Origin: Brenneria goodwinii
GTDB taxonomy: Bacteria > Pseudomonadota > Gammaproteobacteria > Enterobacterales > Enterobacteriaceae
DNA: 64,000 nt
Assembly: GCF_002291445.1 (NCBI RefSeq)
Contig: NZ_CP014137.1
Coordinates: forward strand, 248,001 to 312,000
Direction of reading: 5' to 3'
Part shown: one piece after another, positions 1 through 7,560 of the stretch
Layout of the letters: the number at the start of each line of letters is the position of its first letter
Numbering within the stretch: the first letter of the stretch is position 1
Program-made: the position numbers and the translations under genes
The notes under the pieces: model-generated
Database searches by the model: none
What the model was told of the DNA's origin: nothing
Seen by the model: only the letters and a program-made list of their open reading frames with translations

Positions 1-320
1 TGGAAAAACGCAAACGCTGGATTTTTGGCGCGCCTCCGGCGGGTGAAATCACGGTGGATGATGGCGCGCTGTCGGCGATCCTTGAACGCGGCAGCTCGTT
101 ATTGCCCAAAGGGATCCGCGACGTGACGGGGGATTTTTCCCGAGGCGAGGTCATTCGCATCCGTAGCCTGAGCGGGCGGGATTTAGCGCATGCGATGACC
201 CGCTATAATAGCGATGCATTGCGTATGATCGCCGGGCATCATTCTCAGCAGATCGCCGACATTCTCGGTTACGAATACGGCCCGGTGGCGGTTCACCGGG
301 ACGACATGATCATCAATTAA
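1..320 (+). CDS. proB: Glutamate 5-kinase, C-terminal part (PUA domain)
   Basis: This is the 3' end of proB, cut by the window edge; the frame is open from base 3. ProB phosphorylates L-glutamate with ATP, the first step of proline synthesis, in the cytoplasm. The visible residues (WIFGAPPAGE, ILERGSSLLPKGI, GYEYGPVAVHRDDM) are the C-terminal PUA domain and closely match enterobacterial ProB. It ends 10 bases before proA, as expected for a proBA operon whose two products act in sequence. The catalytic amino acid kinase domain lies outside the window. Confidence 0.97.
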   Translation, partial: EKRKRWIFGAPPAGEITVDDGALSAILERGSSLLPKGIRDVTGDFSRGEVIRIRSLSGRDLAHAMTRYNSDALRMIAGHHSQQIADILGYEYGPVAVHRDDMIIN

Positions 321-330
321 GGAGTACGCG

Positions 331-1584
331 ATGCTTGAACAAATGGGCAAAGCGGCGAAAGCGGCGTCTTATCAACTTTCGGTGCTGAGTACGGCCGAGA
401 AAGATCGCGCACTGGCGGCGATTGCCGATTTACTGGAACAGGAAAGCGTGCAGATACTGGCGGCCAATGAGCAGGACGTGGCGCAGGCGCGGCAAAATGG
501 CATGAGCGAAGCGCTGCTCGATCGGCTGCTGCTGACGCCGGAAAGGCTGGCGGCGATTGCCAACGATGTTCGCCAGGTATGCCGGCTGACCGATCCGGTA
601 GGACAGGTGATTGACGGCCGTATGCTGGACAGCGGGCTTAAGCTGGAACGACGACGCGTGCCGCTTGGCGTTGTCGGCGTGATTTATGAAGCTCGCCCCA
701 ACGTCACCATCGATGTGGCTTCGCTGTGCCTGAAGACCGGTAATGCGGTGATCCTGCGCGGCGGCAAGGAAACCTATCGTACGAACGCGGCAACGGTGAA
801 GGTCATCCAGCTGGCGTTGGCGCAGTGCGGCTTGCCGGAGTCTGCGGTGCAGGCTATTGAAAGCCCGGATCGTGAACTGGTCAATCAGTTGCTGAAGTTG
901 GATCGCTATGTCGACATGCTGATCCCGCGTGGCGGCGCCGGTTTGCACAAGCTGTGTCGCGAACAGTCGACGATCCCGGTTATTACCGGCGGGATCGGGG
1001 TATGCCACATTTATGCGGATGAAAGCATTGATTTTGACAAAGCCCTGACGGTGATTGAAAGTGCTAAAGTGCAACGTCCCAGCGCCTGCAACAGTCTGGA
1101 AACTCTGTTGGTAAACCAGAGCATTGCGGCCAGTTTCCTACCGGCGTTGAGCAAAAAAATGGCGGCGGCCGGGGTAACTTTACATGCCAGCGCATCCGCA
1201 ATGCCGCATCTGGCCGATGGCCCGGCGAAAGTCGTACCGGTGGAAGCGGTCAACTATGACGATGAATGGTTGTCGAACGATCTCAATGTCACGCTGGTGG
1301 ACGATCTGGCAGAGGCGGTGGCGCATATTCGCGAGCACGGCACACAGCACTCCGACGCGATTCTGACGCGTTCGCTGAGCAATGCGGAACGCTTTGTGCG
1401 CGAAGTGGACTCCTCGGCGGTTTATGTGAATGCCAGCACCCGCTTTACCGATGGCGGACAATTCGGTTTGGGCGCGGAAGTCGCCGTCAGCACACAAAAA
1501 CTGCACGCACGCGGCCCGATGGGGTTAGAAGCGCTGACCACCTACAAATGGATTGGCTACGGCGACGATCTGGTTCGGCCATAA
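331..1584 (+). CDS. proA: Gamma-glutamyl phosphate reductase
   Basis: A 417-residue protein of full family length. It reduces gamma-glutamyl phosphate to glutamate semialdehyde with NADPH, the second step of proline synthesis. The aldehyde-dehydrogenase-fold signatures are visible: GVIYEARPNVTIDV, the NAVILRGGKE nucleotide-binding segment, and the catalytic cysteine region (KVQRPSACNSLETLLV). It follows proB with a ribosome site (AAGGAG) just before the ATG. In E. coli proBA is followed by a tRNA-Thr gene that serves as an integration site, and the same order is seen here. No damage is visible. Confidence 0.98.
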   Translation: MLEQMGKAAKAASYQLSVLSTAEKDRALAAIADLLEQESVQILAANEQDVAQARQNGMSEALLDRLLLTPERLAAIANDVRQVCRLTDPVGQVIDGRMLDSGLKLERRRVPLGVVGVIYEARPNVTIDVASLCLKTGNAVILRGGKETYRTNAATVKVIQLALAQCGLPESAVQAIESPDRELVNQLLKLDRYVDMLIPRGGAGLHKLCREQSTIPVITGGIGVCHIYADESIDFDKALTVIESAKVQRPSACNSLETLLVNQSIAASFLPALSKKMAAAGVTLHASASAMPHLADGPAKVVPVEAVNYDDEWLSNDLNVTLVDDLAEAVAHIREHGTQHSDAILTRSLSNAERFVREVDSSAVYVNASTRFTDGGQFGLGAEVAVSTQKLHARGPMGLEALTTYKWIGYGDDLVRP

Positions 1585-1611
1585 CCCCGTTTTTTAATCC
1601 GTAAAGTTATA

Positions 1612-1651
1612 GGATTCTCTGTTATTAGTGTGGAAAATTATCAGAGAATCC
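1612..1651 (+). terminator. Hairpin downstream of proA
   Basis: A 10-bp perfect inverted repeat (GGATTCTCTG / CAGAGAATCC) with a 20-nt loop lies 28 bases after the proA stop. There is no long U-tract after it, so termination is plausible but not certain. Confidence 0.4.
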
Positions 1652-1774
1652 CTATCTTCAATACAACGATTATAAAACCAGCAGACGATAGCCAATCGCT
1701 TGACTTGCCGCCTCATTTTCAATAGTTTGTCACCCCGTAGCTCATCGTCATGCATTCGCCAAGACGATCCCGAA

Positions 1775-1850
1775 GCCGATATAGCTCAGTTGGTAGAGCA
1801 GCGCATTCGTAATGCGAAGGTCGTAGGTTCGACTCCTATTATCGGCACCA
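1775..1850 (+). tRNA. thrW: tRNA-Thr (anticodon CGT)
   Basis: A 76-nt cloverleaf with acceptor stem GCCGATA/TATCGGC, D arm, anticodon loop TTCGTAA (anticodon CGT), T loop TTCGACT and encoded CCA. Its position just after proA matches thrW of E. coli, a known integration site for genetic elements. The P4-type integrase gene starts 175 bases downstream, and a near copy of the tRNA 3' end occurs at 37706-37723. The tRNA is therefore inferred to be the attB site of the island. Confidence 0.95.
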
Positions 1851-1852
1851 TC
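1834..1852. other. Putative attL core (3' end of tRNA-Thr)
   Basis: The 19 bases TCCTATTATCGGCACCATC at the tRNA 3' end recur at 37706-37723 with one G missing. P4-type integrases usually recombine at tRNA 3' ends, so this is the likely left attachment core. The exact crossover position cannot be seen. Confidence 0.6.
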
Positions 1853-1857
1853 CTCCC

Positions 1858-2080
1858 TATTTTAACGTCTCCCTAAGTCTACTCAAACGCCCTTTAAACC
1901 CTTATAATACGCGGTTTCACGGCCCTTATTGTCTCTGCTCGTCTACTCACGTTCACAGAAATCTACGGTGAGTTGGGGGTATCAATGGGGGTATTCGCTG
2001 TTCGGTATAAAGGAGATACCCCCAGATGAAGCTCAATGCCAGACAGGTCGAGACTGCCAAGCCCAAAGATAAACCCTACA
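1858..2080. repeat. 223-bp direct repeat, left copy (integrase promoter and start)
   Basis: Bases 1858-2080 are repeated at 44931-45153 with the same length and 8 mismatches by eye. The repeat holds the integrase upstream region and its first 18 codons. It includes GGGGGTAT motifs at 1975-1982 and 1987-1994 and one in reverse at 2016-2023; similar motifs at the right end (37626-37645) suggest integrase arm-type binding sites. The two copies are 43 kb apart and could recombine. Confidence 0.9.
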
Positions 2081-3240
2081 AGATGGCGGATGGTGGTGGC
2101 CTCTACTTATTGGTTAAAACCAACGGGTCACGCTACTGGCGTTTAAAGTATCGTATCGATGGAAAGGAAAAGTTATTGGCGCTGGGGGTATATCCCGATG
2201 TGTCCTTGGCTGATGCCAGAGCAAAACGTGATGAAGCTCGAAAGGGTATTGCTGGGGGTATCGATCCTTTAGAGGTGAAAAAAGAACAAAAAGTTGAGCG
2301 TGAAGCGCGGGTCAAAAACACCTTTCAAGAAATTGCGCTCGAATGGCACAACATGAAAGTGAAGAAATGGTCTGCGGGGTATGCCTCTGACATTCTTGAA
2401 GCCTTCAACAAAGACGTCTTCCCGTTCATTGGTCAACGCCCTGTTGCAGACATTAAGCCGCTGGAATTGCTGAACGTGCTGAAAAAGATGGAAGACAGGG
2501 GAGCAACCGAAAAGGCCAAGAAAGTGCGTCAACGCTGCGGCGAAGTGTTTCGCTACGCTATCGTGACAGGCAGGGCTGAGTATAACCCCGCACCAGATCT
2601 CACCAGTGCCATGCAAGGGCATGAGTCCACACATTACCCGTTCCTGACCACTGAAGAGCTTCCCGCCTTCTTTAAAGCCCTTGCTGGCTACTCTGGTAGT
2701 GAATTGATGGTGCTGGCAGCAAGATTGCTGATCATTACTGGCCTGAGAACAGGGGAATTGCGCGGTGCGTTATGGTCTGAAATCGATACCAAGAAAGCGC
2801 TATGGGAAATTTCTGCTGAACGCATGAAAATGCGCCGTCCCCATATCATCCCGCTCTCTACCCAAGCGTTAGCCATTATCGAACAGATCAGAGCAATGAC
2901 GGGGCAATTTCCTTTACTGTTTCCGGGCCGCAATGATCCAAGTAAGACGATGAGCGAAGCCAGTATCAATCAGGTATTTAAGCGAATTGGCTATACAGGC
3001 CGGGTTACGGGTCATGGCTTCCGTCATACCATGAGCACCGTTCTTCATGAACAGGGCTACAACACCGCGTGGATTGAAACCCAACTGGCGCATGTGGATA
3101 AGAATGCTATCCGTGGCACCTACAACCACGCGCAATATCTCGATGGCAGACGCGAGATGCTGCAATGGTATGCCGATTATATGGATAGCCTTGAGAAAGG
3201 CTTCAATGTGACGCAGGGAACGTTTAATCGGCGTGCGTAA
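2026..3240 (+). CDS. P4-type tyrosine integrase
   Basis: A 404-residue site-specific recombinase of the P4/CP4 type. It starts with the DUF4102 arm-binding domain (about residues 1-90, with DGGGLYLLV and ALGVYPDVSLADAR), then a core-binding domain and the catalytic domain. Catalytic residues are visible: R241 (TGLRTGE), H330 and R333 (HGFRH), H356 (AHVD) and nucleophile Y366 (YNHAQY). It inserts and excises the island at the adjacent tRNA-Thr gene, probably with the AlpA-like protein encoded at 3567. The start is set by the upstream AAGGAG. The gene looks intact, so the island may still be mobile. Confidence 0.96.
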   Translation: MKLNARQVETAKPKDKPYKMADGGGLYLLVKTNGSRYWRLKYRIDGKEKLLALGVYPDVSLADARAKRDEARKGIAGGIDPLEVKKEQKVEREARVKNTFQEIALEWHNMKVKKWSAGYASDILEAFNKDVFPFIGQRPVADIKPLELLNVLKKMEDRGATEKAKKVRQRCGEVFRYAIVTGRAEYNPAPDLTSAMQGHESTHYPFLTTEELPAFFKALAGYSGSELMVLAARLLIITGLRTGELRGALWSEIDTKKALWEISAERMKMRRPHIIPLSTQALAIIEQIRAMTGQFPLLFPGRNDPSKTMSEASINQVFKRIGYTGRVTGHGFRHTMSTVLHEQGYNTAWIETQLAHVDKNAIRGTYNHAQYLDGRREMLQWYADYMDSLEKGFNVTQGTFNRRA

Positions 3241-3259
3241 GGATAACTGCTGATGAATG

Positions 3260-3292
3260 AAGGGCTATGTCTTAACGGGCATAGCCCTTTTT
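3260..3292 (+). terminator. Rho-independent terminator after the integrase gene
   Basis: A 10-bp stem (AAGGGCTATG / CATAGCCCTT) with a 10-nt loop followed by a T run, starting 20 bases after the integrase stop codon. Confidence 0.85.
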
Positions 3293-3566
3293 CTTGGCTA
3301 AAGCAGATAAGAATTAAGTCAGAATTTAAACTGATACTTATTAACTAATTGATTAATATATAAATTTTAAAATACCTTAAAACAGGAAAATAAATAGCAC
3401 TTTTTGCTAAATCGCTCTACACCCCGCCCAGTGACAGCTCTCCCGCTACCTCACCTGTTTTTGTTTAAAAAACGTTCAATTCAGGTTCAATTCTGATTTT
3501 TCGAGGGTTGAACGTCATAAGCGATCTGCAGATACTACATTCATCAAAACAACAACGGAGAAATAT
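3293..3566. other. AT-rich intergenic region before the alpA-like gene
   Basis: No gene is visible. The region contains a close direct repeat (CGTTCAATTCAGGTTCAATTC near 3473-3491) that could be an operator or recombination site for the island. It probably holds the promoter of the alpA-like gene. Confidence 0.3.
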
Positions 3567-3767
3567 ATGACAACAAGAAGACTTATTCGCCTGCCGGAAG
3601 TGATGAATAAAACAGGATATAGCAAAGCATGGATTTATCGACTTATTAGCAGGGGCGTATTTCCAGAACCGATAAAGATTGGAATAAGAGCCAGAGCTTT
3701 TGTTGAAAGCGAAATCGATGAATGGATTGAAAACATTATTCAGTTTTCACGTAAACATGCTGATTAA
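3567..3767 (+). CDS. AlpA-family regulator / excisionase-like protein
   Basis: A 66-residue DNA-binding protein with a MerR-like helix-turn-helix. The pattern RLIRLPEVMNKTGYSKAWIYR, ISRGVFPEPIKIG and the closing SEIDEWIE are typical of the AlpA/Cox family. Members switch on integrase expression or act as directionality factors for P4-like islands (AlpA of CP4-57). It sits 326 bases after the integrase gene with a good ribosome site (CGGAG). Whether it regulates the integrase or drives excision here is inferred from family and position. Confidence 0.88.
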   Translation: MTTRRLIRLPEVMNKTGYSKAWIYRLISRGVFPEPIKIGIRARAFVESEIDEWIENIIQFSRKHAD

Positions 3768-3789
3768 TGGAAAATACACTATTAATACG

Positions 3790-3816
3790 ATGAGGAGGTT
3801 TTATGTAAAACGTTAA
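3790..3816 (+). other. Minigene-like site: AGGAGG with a start-stop ATG-TAA
   Basis: The bases read ATG AGG AGG TTT TAT GTA AAA CGT TAA in one frame, an eight-codon peptide with tandem rare AGG codons. In another frame the perfect AGGAGG (3793-3798) precedes an ATG at 3803 followed at once by TAA. Such minigenes affect ribosomes or peptidyl-tRNA in some phages; any function here is a guess. Confidence 0.25.
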
Positions 3817-3904
3817 ATAACACATTTTATTAATCACATCCCTGTATTAAAAACATAATGCATTTCCATGCAGGGGATTTTACAACTAAAAAAGGATAAT
3901 ATAA

Positions 3905-4231
3905 ATGAAAAATATAACATTACCAACAATGAAAATAAATGTCAGCAATGACGCTACAAAGTTTTTTATATTGAAAAGCGCAGAGGATTATGATGCTTAC
4001 TTACAACGTATGCAGGAATATATGGGGGAAAGGTTCTATCGCAACCTTGAGGATAATGAGTATATGGAAGATGTTTTAAAATCAATCATAGAAAACGGCA
4101 AGAAAGATTTTAGCGAGTTTTTGAAGAAACATAAGTATAAGGGTTCGCTTAAGAACGTTTACTTTGATGAGGTGCTTGTTAATCTGCGACAAATAAACAA
4201 TGTAATGAGCTACCATATTTTAAACAACTAA
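3905..4231 (+). CDS. Hypothetical protein, 108 aa
   Basis: I do not recognise this family. The protein is acidic, soluble and predicted helical, with no signal peptide or membrane segment. An AAAGGA site precedes the ATG. It is the first of three small AT-rich genes (3905, 4317, 4662) in the same direction, each with its own ribosome site and separated by 50-90 bases, upstream of the H-NST-like gene. Base composition is typical of acquired DNA. Confidence 0.7.
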   Translation: MKNITLPTMKINVSNDATKFFILKSAEDYDAYLQRMQEYMGERFYRNLEDNEYMEDVLKSIIENGKKDFSEFLKKHKYKGSLKNVYFDEVLVNLRQINNVMSYHILNN

Positions 4232-4316
4232 TCGGTAGATTGTATCCATTCTACCCCAGCAGGGGTAAGTAATATTAAGCTGTAATATATAAGCATTTAA
4301 CTATGAGGGTGTAAAT

Positions 4317-4607
4317 ATGTCTAAAAAAAGTGGTATTAAAAATAAATCTACAAGTCTGTTCCTTGATCTCGCCAAAAGGTCATTTGAAGCAAGCTGGGAG
4401 TTTTTTCAGGAAGTGAATGGAGAGAGTATTGAGTTGCTTGATGATCCTGATTTTATGAGTTTATTCATTATGTATATTATTGACCATGTCCAGAATAACT
4501 TTGAGAAGTTCACAGCTCAGGAAGGGGCTTGTGGTGATATTCGTGAGGTTAACTTTGAACAAGTCGCAGCAATGTTGGTGCTGTATTCGGATAACTTCAG
4601 GCGGTAA
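4317..4607 (+). CDS. Hypothetical protein, 96 aa
   Basis: No family recognised. The N-terminus is basic (KKSGIKNKS) and the rest is an acidic helical segment (FEASWEFFQEVNGESIELLDDPDF). There is no signal peptide. The ATG follows GAGGGTG. It belongs to the run of small island genes between the AlpA-like regulator and the H-NST-like protein. Confidence 0.7.
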   Translation: MSKKSGIKNKSTSLFLDLAKRSFEASWEFFQEVNGESIELLDDPDFMSLFIMYIIDHVQNNFEKFTAQEGACGDIREVNFEQVAAMLVLYSDNFRR

Positions 4608-4661
4608 GTTTTAGCGTTGCCCCGTAAGGGGCTAACAATCAACTTAACAAAAGGATTCAAC

Positions 4662-5027
4662 ATGAAAGAGATTGTATTAAATGAAAAGAATGAAACGGTA
4701 ATATATCTTATTTCAACAATATTACAGGGCTATTTCGAAACGATTTATAACATATCTGAAAATGAACCTGAAACAGCAATGAATATTCTGTTAGGGGAAA
4801 TGCTGTCAGAGATACTTTATGATTTTTTGATTGCGTATGAGGTTGAAGAGTGTGAAAGGGAAGGGATATATAAGGACGTATCAGACATCAACGTTGATGA
4901 GATAAAAGAAACGATTTTATATTGGCATAATGAACATATCATTGAACTGGTGTTAAAAAACATAAAGCAGGATGACACTGATGATCCTATTTATTGGAAG
5001 TTAAAAATGACAGTTAACCGTCGTTGA
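4662..5027 (+). CDS. Hypothetical protein, 121 aa
   Basis: The chosen start is the ATG at 4662, preceded by AAAAGGA; an upstream TTG at 4617 has no ribosome site. The protein is acidic and helical (LYDFLIAYEVEECEREGIYKDV) with no transmembrane segment. No family recognised. It is followed 60 bases later by the H-NST-like gene in the same direction. Confidence 0.65.
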   Translation: MKEIVLNEKNETVIYLISTILQGYFETIYNISENEPETAMNILLGEMLSEILYDFLIAYEVEECEREGIYKDVSDINVDEIKETILYWHNEHIIELVLKNIKQDDTDDPIYWKLKMTVNRR

Positions 5028-5087
5028 GTAAGGAATATATTCCCTCGCTGAGAGGGAAATAAAATAGATAAAACTAAGGGGCCAAAA

Positions 5088-5330
5088 ATGATTGATGAAT
5101 TCCACGTTATGTTTATGTACAGAAAAATCCAAGCTGAAGCCGCTACTACTGATATAAAAACACTGAATCAACTGTTGAAGAAGTTCCGCAAGGTAGTAGC
5201 GGAGCGGCGTGAGGAGTATTATCAGGAGATTGGTGAGAAGAAGGCACACAAACATAAGATGAAAAGATTACAGAAGTTGCTTGAAAAAATGGAAAGTGAT
5301 CGTGTATCACCAGAAGATCTTTATCACTAA
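5088..5330 (+). CDS. H-NST-like truncated H-NS (oligomerisation domain only)
   Basis: An 80-residue protein resembling only the N-terminal dimerisation and oligomerisation region of H-NS. Residues KKFRKVVAERREEYYQ align with the H-NS segment around VVVNERREEE, followed by a charged coiled coil. The C-terminal TWTGQGRTP DNA-binding motif is absent because the gene stops at residue 80. H-NST proteins of pathogenic E. coli islands have this size and relieve H-NS silencing by mixed oligomerisation. Here it could protect island genes, or the island's own H-NS paralogue at 28714, from silencing; that role is inferred. The start ATG follows AAGGGG. Confidence 0.7.
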   Translation: MIDEFHVMFMYRKIQAEAATTDIKTLNQLLKKFRKVVAERREEYYQEIGEKKAHKHKMKRLQKLLEKMESDRVSPEDLYH

Positions 5331-5448
5331 CACCTGAATCTGCCGTAGGTGCTATTGATGATGACATTCATATTTCGTCCTCCATCGAAGTGTTAGGCAC
5401 TGAAAACGATACAGTTATACCCGTGTCTAATACATAGAGGGTAGGAAT

Positions 5449-5772
5449 GTGATCGCAGTGCTTTTTGAAGCAGATGTTGTTGCCACACAGCAAGAGCGTT
5501 ATCTCCAGCTTGCTGCTGAATTGAAACCGCTATTAGCAGATATTGATGGTTTTATTTCTATCGAGCGTTTCCTGAGTCTTACAACGGAGGGAAAGATACT
5601 GTCATTGTCTTGGTGGCGGGATGAAGAGGCCGTATTGCTATGGAAACAAAATGTTTTGCATAAGGCGGCTCAGTCAGAGGGACGTCAATCTATCTTCTCG
5701 TTTTATCGCATCCGTATTGCCCATGTACTCAGAGACTATTCATCAGAAACCAGAGGTCAGACCGATGTATGA
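5449..5772 (+). CDS. Antibiotic biosynthesis monooxygenase (ABM) domain protein
   Basis: A 107-residue ABM-fold protein starting at GTG. Features include an N-terminal strand (MIAVLFEADV), FISIERFLSL and the conserved SWWRDEEAVLLWKQNVLHKAAQ segment. ABM proteins are small ferredoxin-like enzymes or quinone/haem-related oxygenases; the substrate here is unknown. Its last 8 bases overlap the next gene (ATGTATGA), so the two are probably translationally coupled. It forms a three-gene operon with an ACT-domain protein and an ArsR-type regulator. Confidence 0.85.
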   Translation: MIAVLFEADVVATQQERYLQLAAELKPLLADIDGFISIERFLSLTTEGKILSLSWWRDEEAVLLWKQNVLHKAAQSEGRQSIFSFYRIRIAHVLRDYSSETRGQTDV

Positions 5773-6157
5773 TATCCATGTTGTTTTAAAGAATACGCCG
5801 GGCGAACTGGCTGCACTGGGGACGGTATTAGGTCAAAATGGTATTGGCCTTGAGGGTGGTGGCGTATTTACCATTGGAGATAAAGCACATGCGCATTTTC
5901 TTGTTGAGAAGGGAGATGCAGCCAAAGCTGTGCTTGAAAAAGCAGGATTACAGGTTGAAAGCGTATGCAGGCCATTGATCCGCAAACTAAAGCAAGAGCG
6001 CCTCGGTGAATTAGGAGAAATAGCGGCAACGCTGGCTGAGAAGGGTGTTAATATCCTGTGCCAATACAGTGATCATGCAAACCAACTGATCCTCTTGACT
6101 GATAATGATAGGCTTGCCAGTAAAGTAACGGAGAAATGGGCTGTAGCGCCTGAGTAA
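5765..6157 (+). CDS. ACT-domain amino-acid-binding protein
   Basis: Chosen start is the ATG at 5765 inside the end of the ABM gene; the upstream frame only shadows that gene. The 130-residue product begins with an ACT motif (MYDIHVVLKNTPGELAALGTVL) and contains a second ACT-like half (LGEIAATLAEKGVNILCQYSD). ACT domains bind amino acids or other small ligands and often control enzymes. It is probably a ligand sensor for the operon that also encodes the ABM protein and the ArsR-type regulator. Confidence 0.82.
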   Translation: MYDIHVVLKNTPGELAALGTVLGQNGIGLEGGGVFTIGDKAHAHFLVEKGDAAKAVLEKAGLQVESVCRPLIRKLKQERLGELGEIAATLAEKGVNILCQYSDHANQLILLTDNDRLASKVTEKWAVAPE

Positions 6158-6158
6158 C

Positions 6159-6851
6159 ATGTTAAAACACGCTAATTCAACAGATAGCGGTGATGAACTG
6201 GAATATGCAATGGCAGCCTTAGCTGCTGCCATGTCTGATCCTTCCCGCATAAAAATGCTCTGCGCACTGATGGATGGACGTGCATGGACGGCTACTGAGT
6301 TAAGTGCGGTCGCCGATATTGCGGCGTCAACGACTAGTGCGCATTTGTCCCGACTTGTCAGTGAGGGATTGATTACCTGTCTTTCTCAGGGGCGTCATCG
6401 TTATTACCGTTTGGCAGGAACAGATATTGCTGGGCTGATTGAAAACATTATGGGCGTGTCATGGCGCTCGGCATCATCAGCTAAAATCAGCACACCTTCC
6501 TCGTTACGAGTTGCCCGGACGTGTTATGACCATCTTGCAGGTGAAATCGCTGTTCATATCTACGATTTTATGGTCGCTGAAGGTTGGGTAACTTCAGATG
6601 GTGTTTCACTGACGTTATCGGGACAAAAACAGTTCCGGGAGTTAGGTATTATACTCAACCTCAAAACACGGCGTAAAACGTGCTGTGCGTGCCTTGACTG
6701 GAGTGAGCGGCGGTTTCATCTTGGTGGCGAAGCGGGGGCTGCTTTTTTTACGTATTGTGAGCAAAAAGAATGGTTAACCAGAATTCCGGGATTTAGGGAA
6801 GTAACCATTACCTCCAATGGAAAACTGGCGTTGAAAAAATTGTTCAAGTAG
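6159..6851 (+). CDS. ArsR-family winged-helix transcriptional regulator
   Basis: A 230-residue protein with an N-terminal ArsR-type winged helix (LAAAMSDPSRIKMLCALMDG, ASTTSAHLSRLVSEGLI, QGRHRYYRL; about residues 20-90) and a C-terminal domain with a KTCCACLDWSERRFHLGGE motif. The three cysteines in CCAC could bind metal, but this C-terminal motif is common in the longer ArsR subgroup that controls transport or detoxification genes. It starts one base after the ACT gene and probably autoregulates the operon. Confidence 0.9.
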   Translation: MLKHANSTDSGDELEYAMAALAAAMSDPSRIKMLCALMDGRAWTATELSAVADIAASTTSAHLSRLVSEGLITCLSQGRHRYYRLAGTDIAGLIENIMGVSWRSASSAKISTPSSLRVARTCYDHLAGEIAVHIYDFMVAEGWVTSDGVSLTLSGQKQFRELGIILNLKTRRKTCCACLDWSERRFHLGGEAGAAFFTYCEQKEWLTRIPGFREVTITSNGKLALKKLFK

Positions 6852-6867
6852 CATACGTACTATTCAT

Positions 6868-7350
6868 TTAAACAGCCATTTTTCTACGTCTTATATTCGA
6901 TGCCCCAAAATATGATGGTATATGAGAAAGTTGTTCAAGACTCTGCTCAACAGAATGCTTAAACTCAAGTGCGGCTTCTGTGCGCTGTTTTATTACCAGA
7001 GCAACAATTTCTTCATCACTTTTTTCCTTAATTGCTTTACTATAAAACATACGTTCATAAAACTTATCAAGATTTCCTGATGATTTTGCAGATGTGTTAG
7101 CTGTTGAAAAACTTATAGGATTAAGTTCAATAACAAAATTATCCATAAGCGATTTTCTTTTTCTATCTAATCTGCTTAGCTCTGTATGGGCAGAGTAATA
7201 TTCTTTTAGTTTATATTGTGGCACAGAGTCATCGTCACGTAGTATGAAATACTCTTTTCGATACTCATCTATCGGGATGTGGTGTTTGAATGCTTCTATC
7301 GTATTTAAGTATCCAACTGTATCACTGTTATCTAATCATATATTTCTCAT
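6868..7350 (-). pseudogene. Hypothetical gene with an early nonsense codon
   Basis: On the minus strand a good start (ACGAGG, then ATG at 7350-7348) opens MRNI and then hits TGA at 7338-7336. The frame continues uninterrupted as LDNSDTVGYLNTIEAF down to 6868, which would give a protein of about 160 residues. A change from TGG to TGA at codon 5 is the simplest explanation. Otherwise translation would have to start at a weak GTG at 7224, giving 118 residues. The family is not recognised; the product is charged and helical without a signal peptide. It converges on the ArsR-type gene. Confidence 0.55.
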
Positions 7351-7560
7351 AAATACCTCGTTAATAATAATTGTTATATTTATATGTTAAGGTATATAGA
7401 GAAAGTGTCAAATTGAGCAGGGAATTAAATGAGAGAAATATTATTTACACGTTGTACATCTGTGGCATTGCAACTACCTATATTCATTTGTATAAATCTC
7501 ACCCTCAGATATTCTTATAAATGGAGTGAGATCGTTTTTTTACTGAGTTTCTCAATATAT

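Noticed and set aside
430..1074. Long minus-strand frame inside proA
   Set aside because: It is a shadow of proA, a conserved gene with full motifs, and has no recognisable product.
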